In this document: positions 8,017-18,218 of the stretch, one piece after another | Position numbering within the stretch: position 1 is the stretch's first letter | How the letters are laid out: the number at the start of each line of letters is the position of its first letter | Assembly (NCBI GenBank): GCA_021647705.1 | Contig: JAKIUF010000025.1 | Location: forward strand, 1 to 60,648 | Direction of reading: 5' to 3' | Source of the DNA: Gammaproteobacteria bacterium | Lineage (GTDB): Bacteria; Pseudomonadota; Gammaproteobacteria; SZUA-152 | DNA length: 60,648 bases | The notes under the pieces: generated by a model | What the model was told of the DNA's origin: nothing | Seen by the model: only the letters and a program-made list of their open reading frames with translations | The model's database searches: none | Translations under genes and position numbers: made by a program

Positions 8017-8082
8017 GTTAGCCCTTTCCCGACAGGGACTCCCACCCTGCAAGATGCACCAAGCTTCACTTGGCGCTCTAAC
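8017..8082. repeat. Structured palindromic element of unknown type
   Basis: GTTAG (8017-8021) and CTAAC (8078-8082) face each other around two hairpins: TCCC-GACA-GGGA (8027-8038) and CCAAG-CTTCA-CTTGG (8059-8073). The element abuts the truncated alcohol dehydrogenase gene. The orientation of the outer repeats does not fit an integron attC site read inwards. It may be a recombination scar or mobile-element end. Confidence 0.4.
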
Positions 8083-8239
8083 ATCACAAATCACCAACAG
8101 AATTGGTTGACAGATAGCCAAACTGGCGAAACCCGGTTTTTTCATCGCAATTTATCCCGGGGCAGAATTGACCCAGCCAGAGCCCCTGCGTTAACGTACT
8201 GACCTCTCACAAACGGTGGAAACCACAGAGTTCAAAAAC

Positions 8240-8476
8240 ATGGCGCAGAAGAAACAAAAAACACCCGATTTTGAAACAGCACTGAAAGAACTCGAAACGC
8301 TGGTAGAGCGTATGGAGAATGGCGAGTCTTCACTGGAGGATTCACTGAAAGACTTCGAACGCGGTATCGAACTCACCCGCAGCTGCCAGACTGCGCTGAC
8401 TGAGGCCGAACAAAAAGTAGAGATTCTGCTGAAAAAAGACGGTGAACCAGAAGCGTTTACCGCCAAGACTGAATAA
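8240..8476 (+). CDS. xseB: Exodeoxyribonuclease VII small subunit
   Basis: This 78 aa protein is the small subunit of exonuclease VII, which binds several XseB chains to one XseA and degrades single-stranded DNA to oligonucleotides. The family core is clear: [20 protein letters not shown], then [12 protein letters not shown] and a coiled C-terminal helix [12 protein letters not shown]. The ATG at 8240 (MAQKKQK) fits the family length; the GTG at 8216 would add eight unsupported residues. It precedes ispA and dxs, the usual gammaproteobacterial order. Confidence 0.95.
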   Translation: MAQKKQKTPDFETALKELETLVERMENGESSLEDSLKDFERGIELTRSCQTALTEAEQKVEILLKKDGEPEAFTAKTE

Positions 8477-8546
8477 TGCTCGCAAAAACCGTCAACCAAT
8501 GAAAATCCTGGCCTCACCCTTTTTCTCTTTAACCTTGTCCTGATCC

Positions 8547-9443
8547 ATGTCACTAACTCCCCTGCTCGAAACTTGCCAGGCCCGCATTGAAAAGGCGTTG
8601 CAACACTGGCTACCCACAGCCAATGTGAATCCTGCGTTACTGCATGAGGTCATGCGCTATTCCAGTCTCGATGGCGGTAAACGTATACGCCCTCTATTGG
8701 TGTACCTCACTGGACAAATGCTCGACATAGCGCCTTCTGTGCTGGATGGTCCAGCTTGCGCGCTGGAACTGATTCATGTCTATTCGCTGATCCACGATGA
8801 CCTGCCTGCCATGGACAATGACGAACTGCGCCGTGGTAAGCCTACCTGTCACATCCAGTTCGGCGAGGCTAACGCGATTCTCGCTGGCGATGCCCTGCAA
8901 TCCCTGGCGTTTTACATTCTCGCCCACGATCCGGATATGGTGGATAACCCAGCTCTGCGTCTGAAAATGGTGGAAACTCTGGCTCTGGCCAGCGGCTCAC
9001 GGGGTATGGCGGGCGGACAGGCCATGGACCTCGCTGCCGAAGGCTTGGGACAAACCATGAATCTCGCCGAACTGGAAAACATGCACATCCACAAAACAGG
9101 GGCATTGATCCGCGCCAGCGTCAAGTTGGGCGCATTGAGTCAACCCGGCATTGAATCCGCACAACTGGAAAAACTCGACCATTTCGCCAAGTGCATGGGG
9201 CTGGCTTTCCAAATCCGTGACGATATTCTTGATGTGGAAGGCGATACAGCAACCCTGGGTAAACCCCAGGGGTCTGACGAAGCCCGGCATAAAACCACCT
9301 ATCCTGCTCTGCTGGGCATGGCCGAGGCTAAACAGCGTGCAGATGAGCTGCATCAGGAAGCCATTGACAGCCTGTCGTATTGGAGTGAAGCCGCCCAGCC
9401 ACTGCGCGATATCGCCGGGTACATCATTCACCGGCAAAGCTGA
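8547..9443 (+). CDS. ispA: Farnesyl diphosphate synthase (geranyltranstransferase)
   Basis: The 298 aa all-helical trans-prenyltransferase condenses dimethylallyl or geranyl diphosphate with isopentenyl diphosphate to give farnesyl diphosphate. That product feeds undecaprenyl phosphate, quinones and haem side chains. The first aspartate-rich motif is at residues 84-90 (DDLPAMD) and the second at 225-229 (DDILD). GGKRIRP at 43-49 binds the diphosphate. The length is normal. It sits between xseB and dxs, whose product supplies the precursors. Confidence 0.96.
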   Translation: MSLTPLLETCQARIEKALQHWLPTANVNPALLHEVMRYSSLDGGKRIRPLLVYLTGQMLDIAPSVLDGPACALELIHVYSLIHDDLPAMDNDELRRGKPTCHIQFGEANAILAGDALQSLAFYILAHDPDMVDNPALRLKMVETLALASGSRGMAGGQAMDLAAEGLGQTMNLAELENMHIHKTGALIRASVKLGALSQPGIESAQLEKLDHFAKCMGLAFQIRDDILDVEGDTATLGKPQGSDEARHKTTYPALLGMAEAKQRADELHQEAIDSLSYWSEAAQPLRDIAGYIIHRQS

Positions 9444-9467
9444 TATAATCATTCCCCTTTTTAACCC

Positions 9468-9535
9468 TCGTAGGGTGATACCCCACCATTGCGCACGTTT
9501 GGTACCTGACACGGTGGACGGTGCCCACCCTACGA
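9468..9535. repeat. 68-bp palindromic REP/MITE-like element upstream of dxs
   Basis: TCGTAGGGTG (9468-9477) and CACCCTACGA (9526-9535) are exact 10-bp terminal inverted repeats. The interior contains GACACGGTGGACGGTGCCCA. The element ends 18 bp before the dxs ATG, so it would lie in the dxs leader or ribosome-binding region. It looks like a small REP-like mobile palindrome. Confidence 0.55.
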
Positions 9536-9553
9536 AAAATTGCAGCACAGCCC

Positions 9554-11461
9554 ATGCCCAAAACACGCGCCTTTCCGTTGCTGGAAAGCATCAACAGTCC
9601 CGATGATGTCCGTTCACTGGACACCGACCAACTCAAAGAGCTGGTGGACGAGTTGCGCGCCTTCCTGATTCAGACCGTCAGCCAAACCGGAGGGCATCTC
9701 TCTTCCGGTCTGGGCACCGTGGAACTCACCGTCGCCTTGCATTATGTGTTCAACACCCCGCAAGACAAATTGGTATGGGATGTAGGCCACCAAAGCTACC
9801 CGCATAAAATTCTCACCGGTCGTCGGGAACAAATGCACAGTTTGCGCCAGCAAGGCGGCATCGCTGGCTTTCCCAAGCGTAGCGAAAGCCCTTATGACAC
9901 CTTTGGGGTAGGTCATTCCAGCACGTCCATCAGCGCAGCACTGGGCATGGCCATTGCCGCACAACAAACAGATGATGAAAGTGAGGTCGGCAAAAAAGTC
10001 GTTGCCATCATCGGTGATGGCGCAATGACAGCGGGCATAGCCTTTGAGGCACTGAATCACGCCGGGTCACTGGATGCCAATCTGCTGGTGATTCTCAACG
10101 ACAACGACATGTCCATTTCCCCTAATGTGGGTGCTCTGTCCAATTATCTGGCGCGCATCCTCTCCGGCAAGCTTTATCTCGCCGCCCGTGAAGGCTCAAA
10201 AAAGGTACTGAGTCAGATTCCCAATATGTGGGAGCTGGCCCAGCGTGTGGAAGAACATGCCAAAGGTATGGTGATCCCCGGCACTTTGTTCGAGGAACTG
10301 GGGTTCAACTACATCGGCCCTATTGATGGCCATGACATGGATTCCCTGACCAAAACCCTGAGCAACCTAAGCACCCTGAAAGGTCCGCAATTTCTACATA
10401 TCGTCACCAAAAAAGGCAAAGGTTTTGAGCCCGCAGAAGAAGACCCCTGCGCCTACCACGGCGTGGGCAGTTACGACCCGGATACCGGTGAAGCCCTTCC
10501 CGCAAGCAATAAAAAAACCAGCCTCACCTACACGCAGGTGTTTGGCGACTGGCTATGTGATCAGGCCGCGCAGGATAAAAAGCTCATGGGCATCACCCCC
10601 GCCATGCGCGAAGGCTCCGGCATGGTGGCTTTTTCCGAGCAATTCCCGGCGCAATATCTGGATGTCGGCATTGCTGAGCAGCATGCGGTGACCCTGGCTG
10701 CGGGTATGGCCTGCGATGGCCTCAAACCGGTGGTGGCAATCTATTCCACCTTCCTGCAACGTGCTTATGATCAGCTGATCCACGACGTTGCCATCCAGAA
10801 TCTGCCGGTGATGTTTGCCATCGACCGTGCCGGGCTGGTGGGTGCTGACGGACCCACACATGCAGGCAGCTTCGACCTCAGTTACCTGCGCTGCGTGCCT
10901 AATATGGTGGTGATGACTCCGGCGGATGAAGCTGAATGCCGCCAGATGTTCAACACGGGTTACCAACATAACGGTCCCAGTGCCGTGCGCTATCCACGTG
11001 GATTCGGCCCCGGCACACAGCCCGCGCAAAACTTTGAAACTCTGCCTCTGGGCAAGGCCGAAGTGCGACGTCACGGTACCTATGTTGCCATCCTCGCCTT
11101 CGGCAGCAGAGTGGCTCCCGCCATGGCTGCGGGTGAAGCACTGGATGCCACGGTAGTGAACATGCGTTTTGTCAAACCCCTGGACGAAGACCTGATATTG
11201 GAAATAGCGGAGCAACACCAGCTGATCGTCACCGTGGAAGAAAACGCGGTAGCCGGCGGTGCGGGCAGCGGCATTAACGAATGTCTTGCTGCACACGGCG
11301 TCACCATAGCGATACATAACCTGGGGTTGCCGGATCATTTTGTCGAACACGGCGAACACAGTGCGTTGCTTGCCCAATGTGGGCTGGATGCCATTGGCAT
11401 CGAAAACACCATCAACAAACTGCTGGCGCAATCTGACACGCAAGCGCGTATTGCCAAATAA
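9554..11461 (+). CDS. dxs: 1-deoxy-D-xylulose-5-phosphate synthase
   Basis: This 635 aa thiamine-diphosphate enzyme condenses pyruvate and glyceraldehyde 3-phosphate, the first step of the MEP isoprenoid pathway. The ThDP-binding motif begins GDGAMTAG and ends at the NDNDMSIS block. The catalytic Glu lies in [15 protein letters not shown]. The C-terminal transketolase domain with [15 protein letters not shown] is complete. The ATG at 9554 ([10 protein letters not shown]) fits homologues; the GTG at 9521 would start inside the palindromic repeat. Operon with xseB and ispA. Confidence 0.97.
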   Translation: MPKTRAFPLLESINSPDDVRSLDTDQLKELVDELRAFLIQTVSQTGGHLSSGLGTVELTVALHYVFNTPQDKLVWDVGHQSYPHKILTGRREQMHSLRQQGGIAGFPKRSESPYDTFGVGHSSTSISAALGMAIAAQQTDDESEVGKKVVAIIGDGAMTAGIAFEALNHAGSLDANLLVILNDNDMSISPNVGALSNYLARILSGKLYLAAREGSKKVLSQIPNMWELAQRVEEHAKGMVIPGTLFEELGFNYIGPIDGHDMDSLTKTLSNLSTLKGPQFLHIVTKKGKGFEPAEEDPCAYHGVGSYDPDTGEALPASNKKTSLTYTQVFGDWLCDQAAQDKKLMGITPAMREGSGMVAFSEQFPAQYLDVGIAEQHAVTLAAGMACDGLKPVVAIYSTFLQRAYDQLIHDVAIQNLPVMFAIDRAGLVGADGPTHAGSFDLSYLRCVPNMVVMTPADEAECRQMFNTGYQHNGPSAVRYPRGFGPGTQPAQNFETLPLGKAEVRRHGTYVAILAFGSRVAPAMAAGEALDATVVNMRFVKPLDEDLILEIAEQHQLIVTVEENAVAGGAGSGINECLAAHGVTIAIHNLGLPDHFVEHGEHSALLAQCGLDAIGIENTINKLLAQSDTQARIAK

Positions 11462-11527
11462 CGCCCAATACCTTAGTATTTTAGTCAACTTACATTCCTG
11501 CTATTCACTCACTATTCCCGTATCCCC

Positions 11528-11908
11528 ATGCCAGCGAAGTACACCCTTAAAGTTGTCAGCGATTTTGCCTCCGCCCACACCCTGCGTGATTACCCTGGTG
11601 CCTGCTCACGCATGCACGGGCATAACTGGAAAGTCGAGGCTGAAGTAGAAGCCAGCCAGTTGAACAACGTGGGCATGGCCATTGATTTCAAGGCAATACG
11701 CCAGCAGGTGCGAGTATTAACCGACCTGCTTGACCATCGTTATCTCAATGAAATCAAGCCCTTTAATACTATCAACCCTACCGCAGAAAACATCGCTGCA
11801 TTTATTTTCAGCGGCTTGTCAGAAACACTTAACAACGAGCATATCCGCGTCAAGGCTATCACCTTGTGGGAAACCGAACGTGCCTGTGTACGTTTTACCA
11901 ATGATTAA
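11528..11908 (+). CDS. queD: 6-carboxytetrahydropterin synthase (QueD/PTPS family)
   Basis: This 126 aa protein converts 7,8-dihydroneopterin triphosphate to 6-carboxytetrahydropterin on the way to queuosine and other 7-deazapurines. The zinc ligands are His17, His30 and His32 (FASAHTL and MHGHNW), with the catalytic Cys26 in GACSRMHGH. LLDHRYLN and the C-terminal ETERACV are also family features. The adjacent folE2 product makes its substrate precursor from GTP, so the pair is functionally matched. Confidence 0.93.
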   Translation: MPAKYTLKVVSDFASAHTLRDYPGACSRMHGHNWKVEAEVEASQLNNVGMAIDFKAIRQQVRVLTDLLDHRYLNEIKPFNTINPTAENIAAFIFSGLSETLNNEHIRVKAITLWETERACVRFTND

Positions 11909-11942
11909 CCAGTGAAGACTCAAACCGTAAAAAGGAAAGCTC

Positions 11943-12734
11943 GTGACTGATTCCACTATTGCTGACGTACAAAATTCGGAAGATACCCGCCATCTGCCTA
12001 TCAACAAGGTCGGCATCAAGGATATCCGTCACCCGGTACGCATTCGTGACCGCTCCGGCGGCGAACAGCACACCATCGCCAACTTCAACATGTATGTGAA
12101 CCTGCCGCATAATTTCAAGGGCACACATATGTCGCGTTTTGTGGAAATACTCAACCAGCACGAACGCGAAATTTCAGTCGAGTCTTTCGAAGACATGCTG
12201 GCAGAAATGACCGAGCGCCTGGAGGCCGAATCCGGCCATATCGAAATGAGCTTCCCCTACTTCGTCAACAAAACGGCACCAGTATCCGGTGTGCAAAGTC
12301 TGCTGGATTACGATGTCACTTTTTTAGGCTCCAGTAGTGGCAACCAGCATGAAACAACACTCAAAGTGGTAGTGCCAGTTACCAGCCTGTGTCCCTGCTC
12401 AAAGAAAATTTCTGATCGCGGTGCGCACAATCAACGTTCACACGTTACAGTCACCATCAAAACACGCGAATTCGTCTGGATTGAAGACATCATTGATGCC
12501 GTAGAATCCATTGCTTCCTGTGAACTGTATGGCCTGTTAAAGCGCCCGGACGAAAAATACGTGACCGAACGCGCCTACGATAATCCAAAATTTGTGGAAG
12601 ACATGGTGCGTGATATCGCAGCACATATAAACCAGGATTCACGCATTACCGCCTACGTCGTGGAATCAGAAAATTTCGAGTCCATTCATAATCATTCGGC
12701 CTATGCGCTGATTGAAAAAAATATGACAACATAG
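11943..12734 (+). CDS. folE2: GTP cyclohydrolase FolE2 (type IB)
   Basis: The 263 aa GTP cyclohydrolase IB makes 7,8-dihydroneopterin triphosphate for folate and queuosine synthesis. The catalytic Cys lies in [19 protein letters not shown] (Cys150; HNQRS 162-166), and Glu-rich N-terminal tunnelling-fold segments are present. Unlike FolE, the type IB enzyme works without zinc, and many bacteria induce it under zinc limitation. The start is GTG at 11943 after AAAAGGAAAG. No Zur-type box was recognised upstream. Confidence 0.94.
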   Translation: MTDSTIADVQNSEDTRHLPINKVGIKDIRHPVRIRDRSGGEQHTIANFNMYVNLPHNFKGTHMSRFVEILNQHEREISVESFEDMLAEMTERLEAESGHIEMSFPYFVNKTAPVSGVQSLLDYDVTFLGSSSGNQHETTLKVVVPVTSLCPCSKKISDRGAHNQRSHVTVTIKTREFVWIEDIIDAVESIASCELYGLLKRPDEKYVTERAYDNPKFVEDMVRDIAAHINQDSRITAYVVESENFESIHNHSAYALIEKNMTT

Positions 12735-12753
12735 CTTGAGACTTGTTTTGCGC

Positions 12754-12922
12754 TATACCCGTAGCGTTTGGGGTTTGGGGTTTGGGTCTGAATGTGCGTC
12801 ATATTTATTTCATGGCTAGGCAAAATGACGCGGAATAGTCGTTCTATTGCAAGACATTGTAACGCCGCCGTGGAATCAATAGGGCGTGCAGTCAAACCTA
12901 AATCTCAATCACTACAGGTATA
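12754..12922 (+). repeat. MITE-like dispersed repeat, copy 1
   Basis: This element of about 169 bp begins TATACCCGTAGCG and ends at GGTATA, with inverted termini of roughly 28-30 bp including a GATTTAGGT-like block. It shares its whole length with copies at 17041, 22921 and 52884; copies 1 and 4 are in the same orientation. It lies 20 bp after the folE2 stop. The right terminus is degenerate (CACTACAGGTATA). Confidence 0.85.
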
Positions 12923-13159
12923 TATCGCGTTAAAATGTACATAATAAAGATTACCCTACAAACCTGATAAATGACGGGTGGCGGCATATTGTATGCCGCA
13001 TACACGCCATACACACTCCTAACGAGATATACAATGTCTCATCCTGCTCCTTTACCCTAGTTCCCGCAGTCATCCTTGGGGATTCATTATTTTAGCTTTG
13101 CGGGTGATTTCATATGCCCCAAACCTGACATGATTAAACACAACATAGGAGCAAGAGTG
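12923..13159. other. Gap between the repeat and the DUF3365 gene
   Basis: No gene is seen. It contains a perfect 8-bp hairpin GCGGCATA-TTG-TATGCCGC (12981-12999) without a T-run. It presumably holds the promoter of the DUF3365 haem-protein gene. Confidence 0.4.
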
Positions 13160-13759
13160 ATGAAAAGAAAGATATCTATTCAGAATGCAGCATTAGCATT
13201 AACACTGGGTCTGTCGGCGACAACCAGTGTAGCTGCTGATACTGTTGAACAACGCACTCAAGCGGCAATGGAAGTGGCACAATCCTTCATGATGCAATTG
13301 GGTAAAACCATGAAAAGCACAATGCAGAAAGATGGGCCTGTTGCGGCCATCAATGTGTGCTCAGAACAGGCGCCAAAAATGACAGCAGATATCTCCCGAA
13401 ATCAGGGTTGGAAAGTAACCCGCGTCAGCACCCGCGTGCGTAACCCCATGCTTGGCATGCCCGATGTATGGGAGCAAAAGGTACTGGCACAATTTCAGGC
13501 TCGCCTCGAGCAAGGAGAGTCCCTGAAAACGATGAGTTTCTCCGAGATGGTCACCGAGCCTAATGGTCGTTATTTCCGTTTCGCCAAAGCGATTGGAGTC
13601 AAACCTCAATGTTTAACCTGTCATGGCAATAAAAATGACATCCCCAGTACCGTGAAGCAAAAACTACATCAGCAATACCCCTTCGATAAAGCAACAAATT
13701 ATCGGGCAGGTGACCTACGAGGTGCGGTCAGCATAAAACAGCCTTTACCCAGCATGTAG
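13160..13759 (+). CDS. Periplasmic DUF3365 (Tll0287-like) c-type haem protein
   Basis: This 199 aa protein has a Sec signal peptide (basic MKRKIS, hydrophobic core, cleavage near SVAAD). A DUF3365/Tll0287-like domain follows, built around EVAQSFMMQLGKTMK, CSEQAPKMT and RVRNPM. One CxxCH haem-c site (CLTCHG) lies near residue 155. The domain is PAS-like and is thought to sense or carry electrons. The ATG at 13160 has GGAG upstream. It is followed by the sulfide:quinone oxidoreductase on the same strand, so it may belong to periplasmic sulfide or redox chemistry (inference). Confidence 0.88.
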   Translation: MKRKISIQNAALALTLGLSATTSVAADTVEQRTQAAMEVAQSFMMQLGKTMKSTMQKDGPVAAINVCSEQAPKMTADISRNQGWKVTRVSTRVRNPMLGMPDVWEQKVLAQFQARLEQGESLKTMSFSEMVTEPNGRYFRFAKAIGVKPQCLTCHGNKNDIPSTVKQKLHQQYPFDKATNYRAGDLRGAVSIKQPLPSM

Positions 13760-13938
13760 TTAATATGAAAATGCCCAACAAAGGATATTGATTATAAATT
13801 TGTGGATTGCTTTTTTTGATGAGTTTCAGAGTAAACAGCTAGCATTGGAAAAACAGGAAACTGACCAGCTAACTAACGGAGGCATGTGCATCACCCAATA
13901 CAGCTTCAATTTACGTTAAATAACGACTGAAAACATAA

Positions 13939-15240
<1,302 letters not shown>

Positions 15241-15259
15241 TTAATTTGTCTCACTCTTG

Positions 15260-15292
15260 CCGGGGTTTAAAGGTGTGAACCCCGGTTTTTTT
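15260..15292 (+). terminator. Rho-independent terminator after sqr
   Basis: Stem CCGGGGTT (15260-15267) pairs with AACCCCGG (15278-15285) and is followed by seven T residues. Confidence 0.9.
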
Positions 15293-15309
15293 ATCGCAGG
15301 TAATGCCGT

Positions 15310-15978
15310 TCAGAATTTTTTCTTCAGGCGCATAATATTGCCATCACGCTGAATTTCCAATTTCCCCAAAAACGACATTCCCAATAGAACCTGCGTCGGA
15401 TAATTACCATCAATCACCACTGCTCTTACATTATGCTGTGTGATGTCTCCGACGGTAACTTTATCCAACGTTACACGATACGCCTCGCTCACCCCCGATG
15501 CAGTCCCTACAAATGTCGGCTCCCCGGTCACCCGAAAATCAATGGCCAGACGTTTGGCATGTGGTGCGCTCATAGCGACAGAGGTTGCCCCTGTGTCCAC
15601 TAAAAATGAAACTGGCAAACCATTGATACTGCCTACCGTGGAATACATACCCGTGTTATTTTTGGCAATGATCACTTCAATACTTTTACGCGCCTTGTAT
15701 TGGCCTGTTACGGAATAACTGTCGCCCAGGCGCAAACGGCGGCGTTTGCCATCGACCTCCACATCCACTCGCTCTTCTGCGATACGCAATACACGCACTC
15801 CTTGTTTCATCGCATCCTTGACTGACATCATTTGCCGCTGACCATCCACCAGCAATAACACCTTACTGCCAAGAATGCCTTGTAATACAATCTGACGTGC
15901 AGGCTTGTGTTCATCTTGCGACTCCGCCGCACACACACCAGCAAAGACTGATAGAATCAGCAGCAACCACATTCTCAT
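15310..15978 (-). CDS. Periplasmic retropepsin-like aspartic protease (TIGR02281 type)
   Basis: This 222 aa protein has a signal peptide (MRMWLLLILSVFAGVCAAES) and an N-terminal SH3-like segment. The C-terminal retropepsin domain has the catalytic triad Asp-Thr-Gly at 128-130 (FLVDTGATSVAMS) and the downstream VLLGMSFLG strand. A single DTG means it must dimerise to form an active site. Substrates of this clan-AA family are not known. I used the ATG at 15978, which removes a non-signal extension from 16029. Confidence 0.85.
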   Translation of the reverse strand: MRMWLLLILSVFAGVCAAESQDEHKPARQIVLQGILGSKVLLLVDGQRQMMSVKDAMKQGVRVLRIAEERVDVEVDGKRRRLRLGDSYSVTGQYKARKSIEVIIAKNNTGMYSTVGSINGLPVSFLVDTGATSVAMSAPHAKRLAIDFRVTGEPTFVGTASGVSEAYRVTLDKVTVGDITQHNVRAVVIDGNYPTQVLLGMSFLGKLEIQRDGNIMRLKKKF

Positions 15979-16012
15979 AATTTGAACACCCCATTCAGGC
16001 CGTTTATTTACC

Positions 16013-16747
16013 ATGAAACCCATTCGCATCTTTGTTCACATTGCCTGTGAAGGCCCTGGTTATTTTGCCACTCTGCTAAAAAACTATAACATCCCTTTTG
16101 AATTGGTGCGCATTGATGCCGGAGAAATGCTCCCGACACAAATCGATGATGTCAGTGCTTTGGTTTTCATGGGTGGCCCCATGAGCGTTAATGACAATAT
16201 TGAATGGATTCCACAGGAGCTGACACTCATTCAAAAAGCGGTTGATGCCAATTTACCCGTGCTCGGACATTGCCTGGGTGGGCAGCTCATCAGCAAAGCT
16301 TTGGGCGGAAAAGTCACGGCAAACCCCGTAAAAGAAATCGGCTGGCTGCCCGTACAAAAAATTCCCGGCCCACAAACTGATGATTGGCTACAAGATTTTT
16401 CCGATGCCAGCGTGTTGTTCCACTGGCATGGTGAAACTTTTTCCATCCCCGATGGCGCAACAGCTATTCTCCGCAGTGAACAGTGTGTACATCAGGGCTT
16501 TGTGATCGGCAATACTCTGGCATTGCAATGTCATATTGAAATGACCGATACCATGGTGCGGGAATGGACAGCACTTTATAAGGATGAACTCACAGACCCT
16601 GCAACGAGCGTGCAAAGCCAAAACGAAATAACAGAAAACCTGGAAGAACGCACCAAACAACTGCACGGTGCAGCAGATGTACTCTACCGACGCTGGCTGC
16701 AACCGTTAATTAGCAACCAGACTGGCTATCAGGATTCACCTGAGTGA
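16013..16747 (+). CDS. Class I glutamine amidotransferase (GMP synthase-like)
   Basis: This 244 aa protein has a stand-alone class I glutaminase fold with the nucleophile elbow GHCLGGQL (Cys87) and FMGGPMSV. The His/Glu pair lies in QCHIEMT, where most members have QFHPE. His is present, so activity is likely. It may release ammonia for an unknown partner or hydrolyse gamma-glutamyl compounds. It is divergent from the retropepsin gene, and its end overlaps the small convergent ORF. Confidence 0.85.
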   Translation: MKPIRIFVHIACEGPGYFATLLKNYNIPFELVRIDAGEMLPTQIDDVSALVFMGGPMSVNDNIEWIPQELTLIQKAVDANLPVLGHCLGGQLISKALGGKVTANPVKEIGWLPVQKIPGPQTDDWLQDFSDASVLFHWHGETFSIPDGATAILRSEQCVHQGFVIGNTLALQCHIEMTDTMVREWTALYKDELTDPATSVQSQNEITENLEERTKQLHGAADVLYRRWLQPLISNQTGYQDSPE

Positions 16748-16911
16748 TTTCTGATGGGAATCAGACCTACCGATTCAACGGGCATAACGTGTGCCGTTGC
16801 TTCGCTGACTGAGGTTTGCTTCACGGCCTGGGTTGACATGGTAATTACCACACCGAATATTACAACCAGCATCAACACTGTCATCGGGTCCAGCTTGGAT
16901 AAAAACTTCAT
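16729..16911 (-). CDS. Small single-pass membrane protein (hypothetical)
   Basis: This 60 aa ORF has one strong membrane helix (VLMLVVIFGVVITMSTQAV) after a short cytoplasmic start, then a 30-residue polar tail. GGGGGC lies 5 nt before the ATG, which supports translation. It overlaps the convergent amidotransferase gene by 19 bp. No family is recognised. Confidence 0.5.
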   Translation of the reverse strand: MKFLSKLDPMTVLMLVVIFGVVITMSTQAVKQTSVSEATAHVMPVESVGLIPIRNHSGES

Positions 16912-17040
16912 TTTTGCCCCCTGTTACATATTCCAGGCGAGTAACTCGTGATATCGGTCCCCTGCCACAGTATGTGTGTCGTCTACACAAACGCGTACCC
17001 CCGTGACTAAGCACACACTGTTTTTGTGAAACTCATCACA

Positions 17041-17202
17041 TATACCCGTAGCGATTGAGATTTAGGTCTAATTGCACGCCCTATTTACCCCATGGCTGCG
17101 TTGAAACTCCTTGCAATAGAACGACTATTCCGCGTCATTTCGCCTTGCCATGGAGAAAATATGACGCACACTTAAACCTAAATCCCAAACGCTACGGGTA
17201 TA
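17041..17202 (-). repeat. MITE-like dispersed repeat, copy 2
   Basis: This 162-bp copy has near-perfect termini, TATACCCGTAGCG and CGCTACGGGTATA, and lies in the opposite orientation to copy 1. It is the best-preserved copy. It occupies most of the gap between the small ORF and DUF1853, and ends 45 bp beyond the DUF1853 stop. TA at both ends suggests TA target duplication. No gene lies in the rest of the gap. Confidence 0.9.
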
Positions 17203-17246
17203 TTCATTTAAAACTATCGGAAAACGGTAAAATTTCTTTAAATATT

Positions 17247-18218
17247 TCAAACAGATGCCAATATAAATCCGCGTGAAACCTCCAACCAGGCGGTAGATTG
17301 CCAGCTTAACTCCACGACCAGCAAAGGGCTGTCCTGGTGACGAAAATGCATTTCACAATATGCCATCAACGCATTCGTATCCAACAAAGTCTCTTCTGCC
17401 TGCTCACAATACACCGGCGACAGCCAACGATATTTAGGCAGAATCATCCAGCACACATCAGCAACAGTGGTGAGCACGGGCAGTTTTTTCCAGTGCAGCC
17501 ACCACCCTTTGTGGTGATGGGCTGACAGCGTATAGAGTGCTGGGTCAACAGCATCAATCAGCCCAGGAGAGAACCCTCCAGTTTCATCAAGCGGGTAAAA
17601 CAGATAACCTTTGATAAAGGCAGCGGGTTGAATCGACCCCGTCCCTATGTGCATTAAACACGCTTGCGCCTCAGGAAAGCCTGCCAGCTTAAGTTGATGC
17701 TGAAATAAACGATCCAGCTTTATATCAAGGCGGTCCCGGTCACCCGGCCCCACCCAGCGAGACTTACCTTCATCATCTGTTTTTTGTAAATAAAATTTTA
17801 CCGCAACTTCCCAATGCTGCATTGGCTTTCCATTATCCATTCGAAACAAAAAATCGAACTCTCCCAAAGTGCGTTTTCCACCTGTTTTTTGCGGTTGAAA
17901 GACCGGGACATTGTGTTGCAGTTCCTGCACACATAAAATGGCTTGCAGCCAATAGCGTAAAAGATATTCAAAATAAATGCCCAGACGATGGCTTTTGCAT
18001 CTCGATAGCTCTTCTAACAAAGGTGTAGGGTTTTCATCCAGCTCACGTAGGTGATTTTCGTGTGTTGTGTAAACACATTGACACCAGTCATCTTTCACCA
18101 ACGCCTGTCCCTCCGGTGCCTTTTGTAATAAACCAGGAGAAGCCATCACCCAAGCAAGATCACGCACCACAGGATGTCGATAAGGTAACACTACAGCATC
18201 TGTATTATTTGTATTCAT
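17247..18218 (-). CDS. DUF1853 family protein
   Basis: This 323 aa soluble protein matches DUF1853 throughout. Conserved blocks are RHPVVRDLAWVMASP, then GEFDFLFR followed by HWEVAVKFYL (about residues 115-145), and GPGDRDRLDIKLDRL. The E/D...E-V-K pattern resembles PD-(D/E)XK nuclease cores, but activity is not established. The start overlaps the stop of the glycerate kinase gene as ATGA (18215-18218), so the two are translationally coupled. Confidence 0.85.
   Translation of the reverse strand: MNTNNTDAVVLPYRHPVVRDLAWVMASPGLLQKAPEGQALVKDDWCQCVYTTHENHLRELDENPTPLLEELSRCKSHRLGIYFEYLLRYWLQAILCVQELQHNVPVFQPQKTGGKRTLGEFDFLFRMDNGKPMQHWEVAVKFYLQKTDDEGKSRWVGPGDRDRLDIKLDRLFQHQLKLAGFPEAQACLMHIGTGSIQPAAFIKGYLFYPLDETGGFSPGLIDAVDPALYTLSAHHHKGWWLHWKKLPVLTTVADVCWMILPKYRWLSPVYCEQAEETLLDTNALMAYCEMHFRHQDSPLLVVELSWQSTAWLEVSRGFILASV

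Noticed and set aside
8017-8082. Integron attC site
   Set aside because: The outer GTTAG/CTAAC repeats face the wrong way for an attC site, no integrase or cassette array is nearby, and the core boxes do not fit RYYYAAC/GTTRRRY.
8014-8202. Forward ORF of 62 aa before xseB
   Set aside because: It starts inside the structured element and resembles no protein; no ribosome-binding site was seen.
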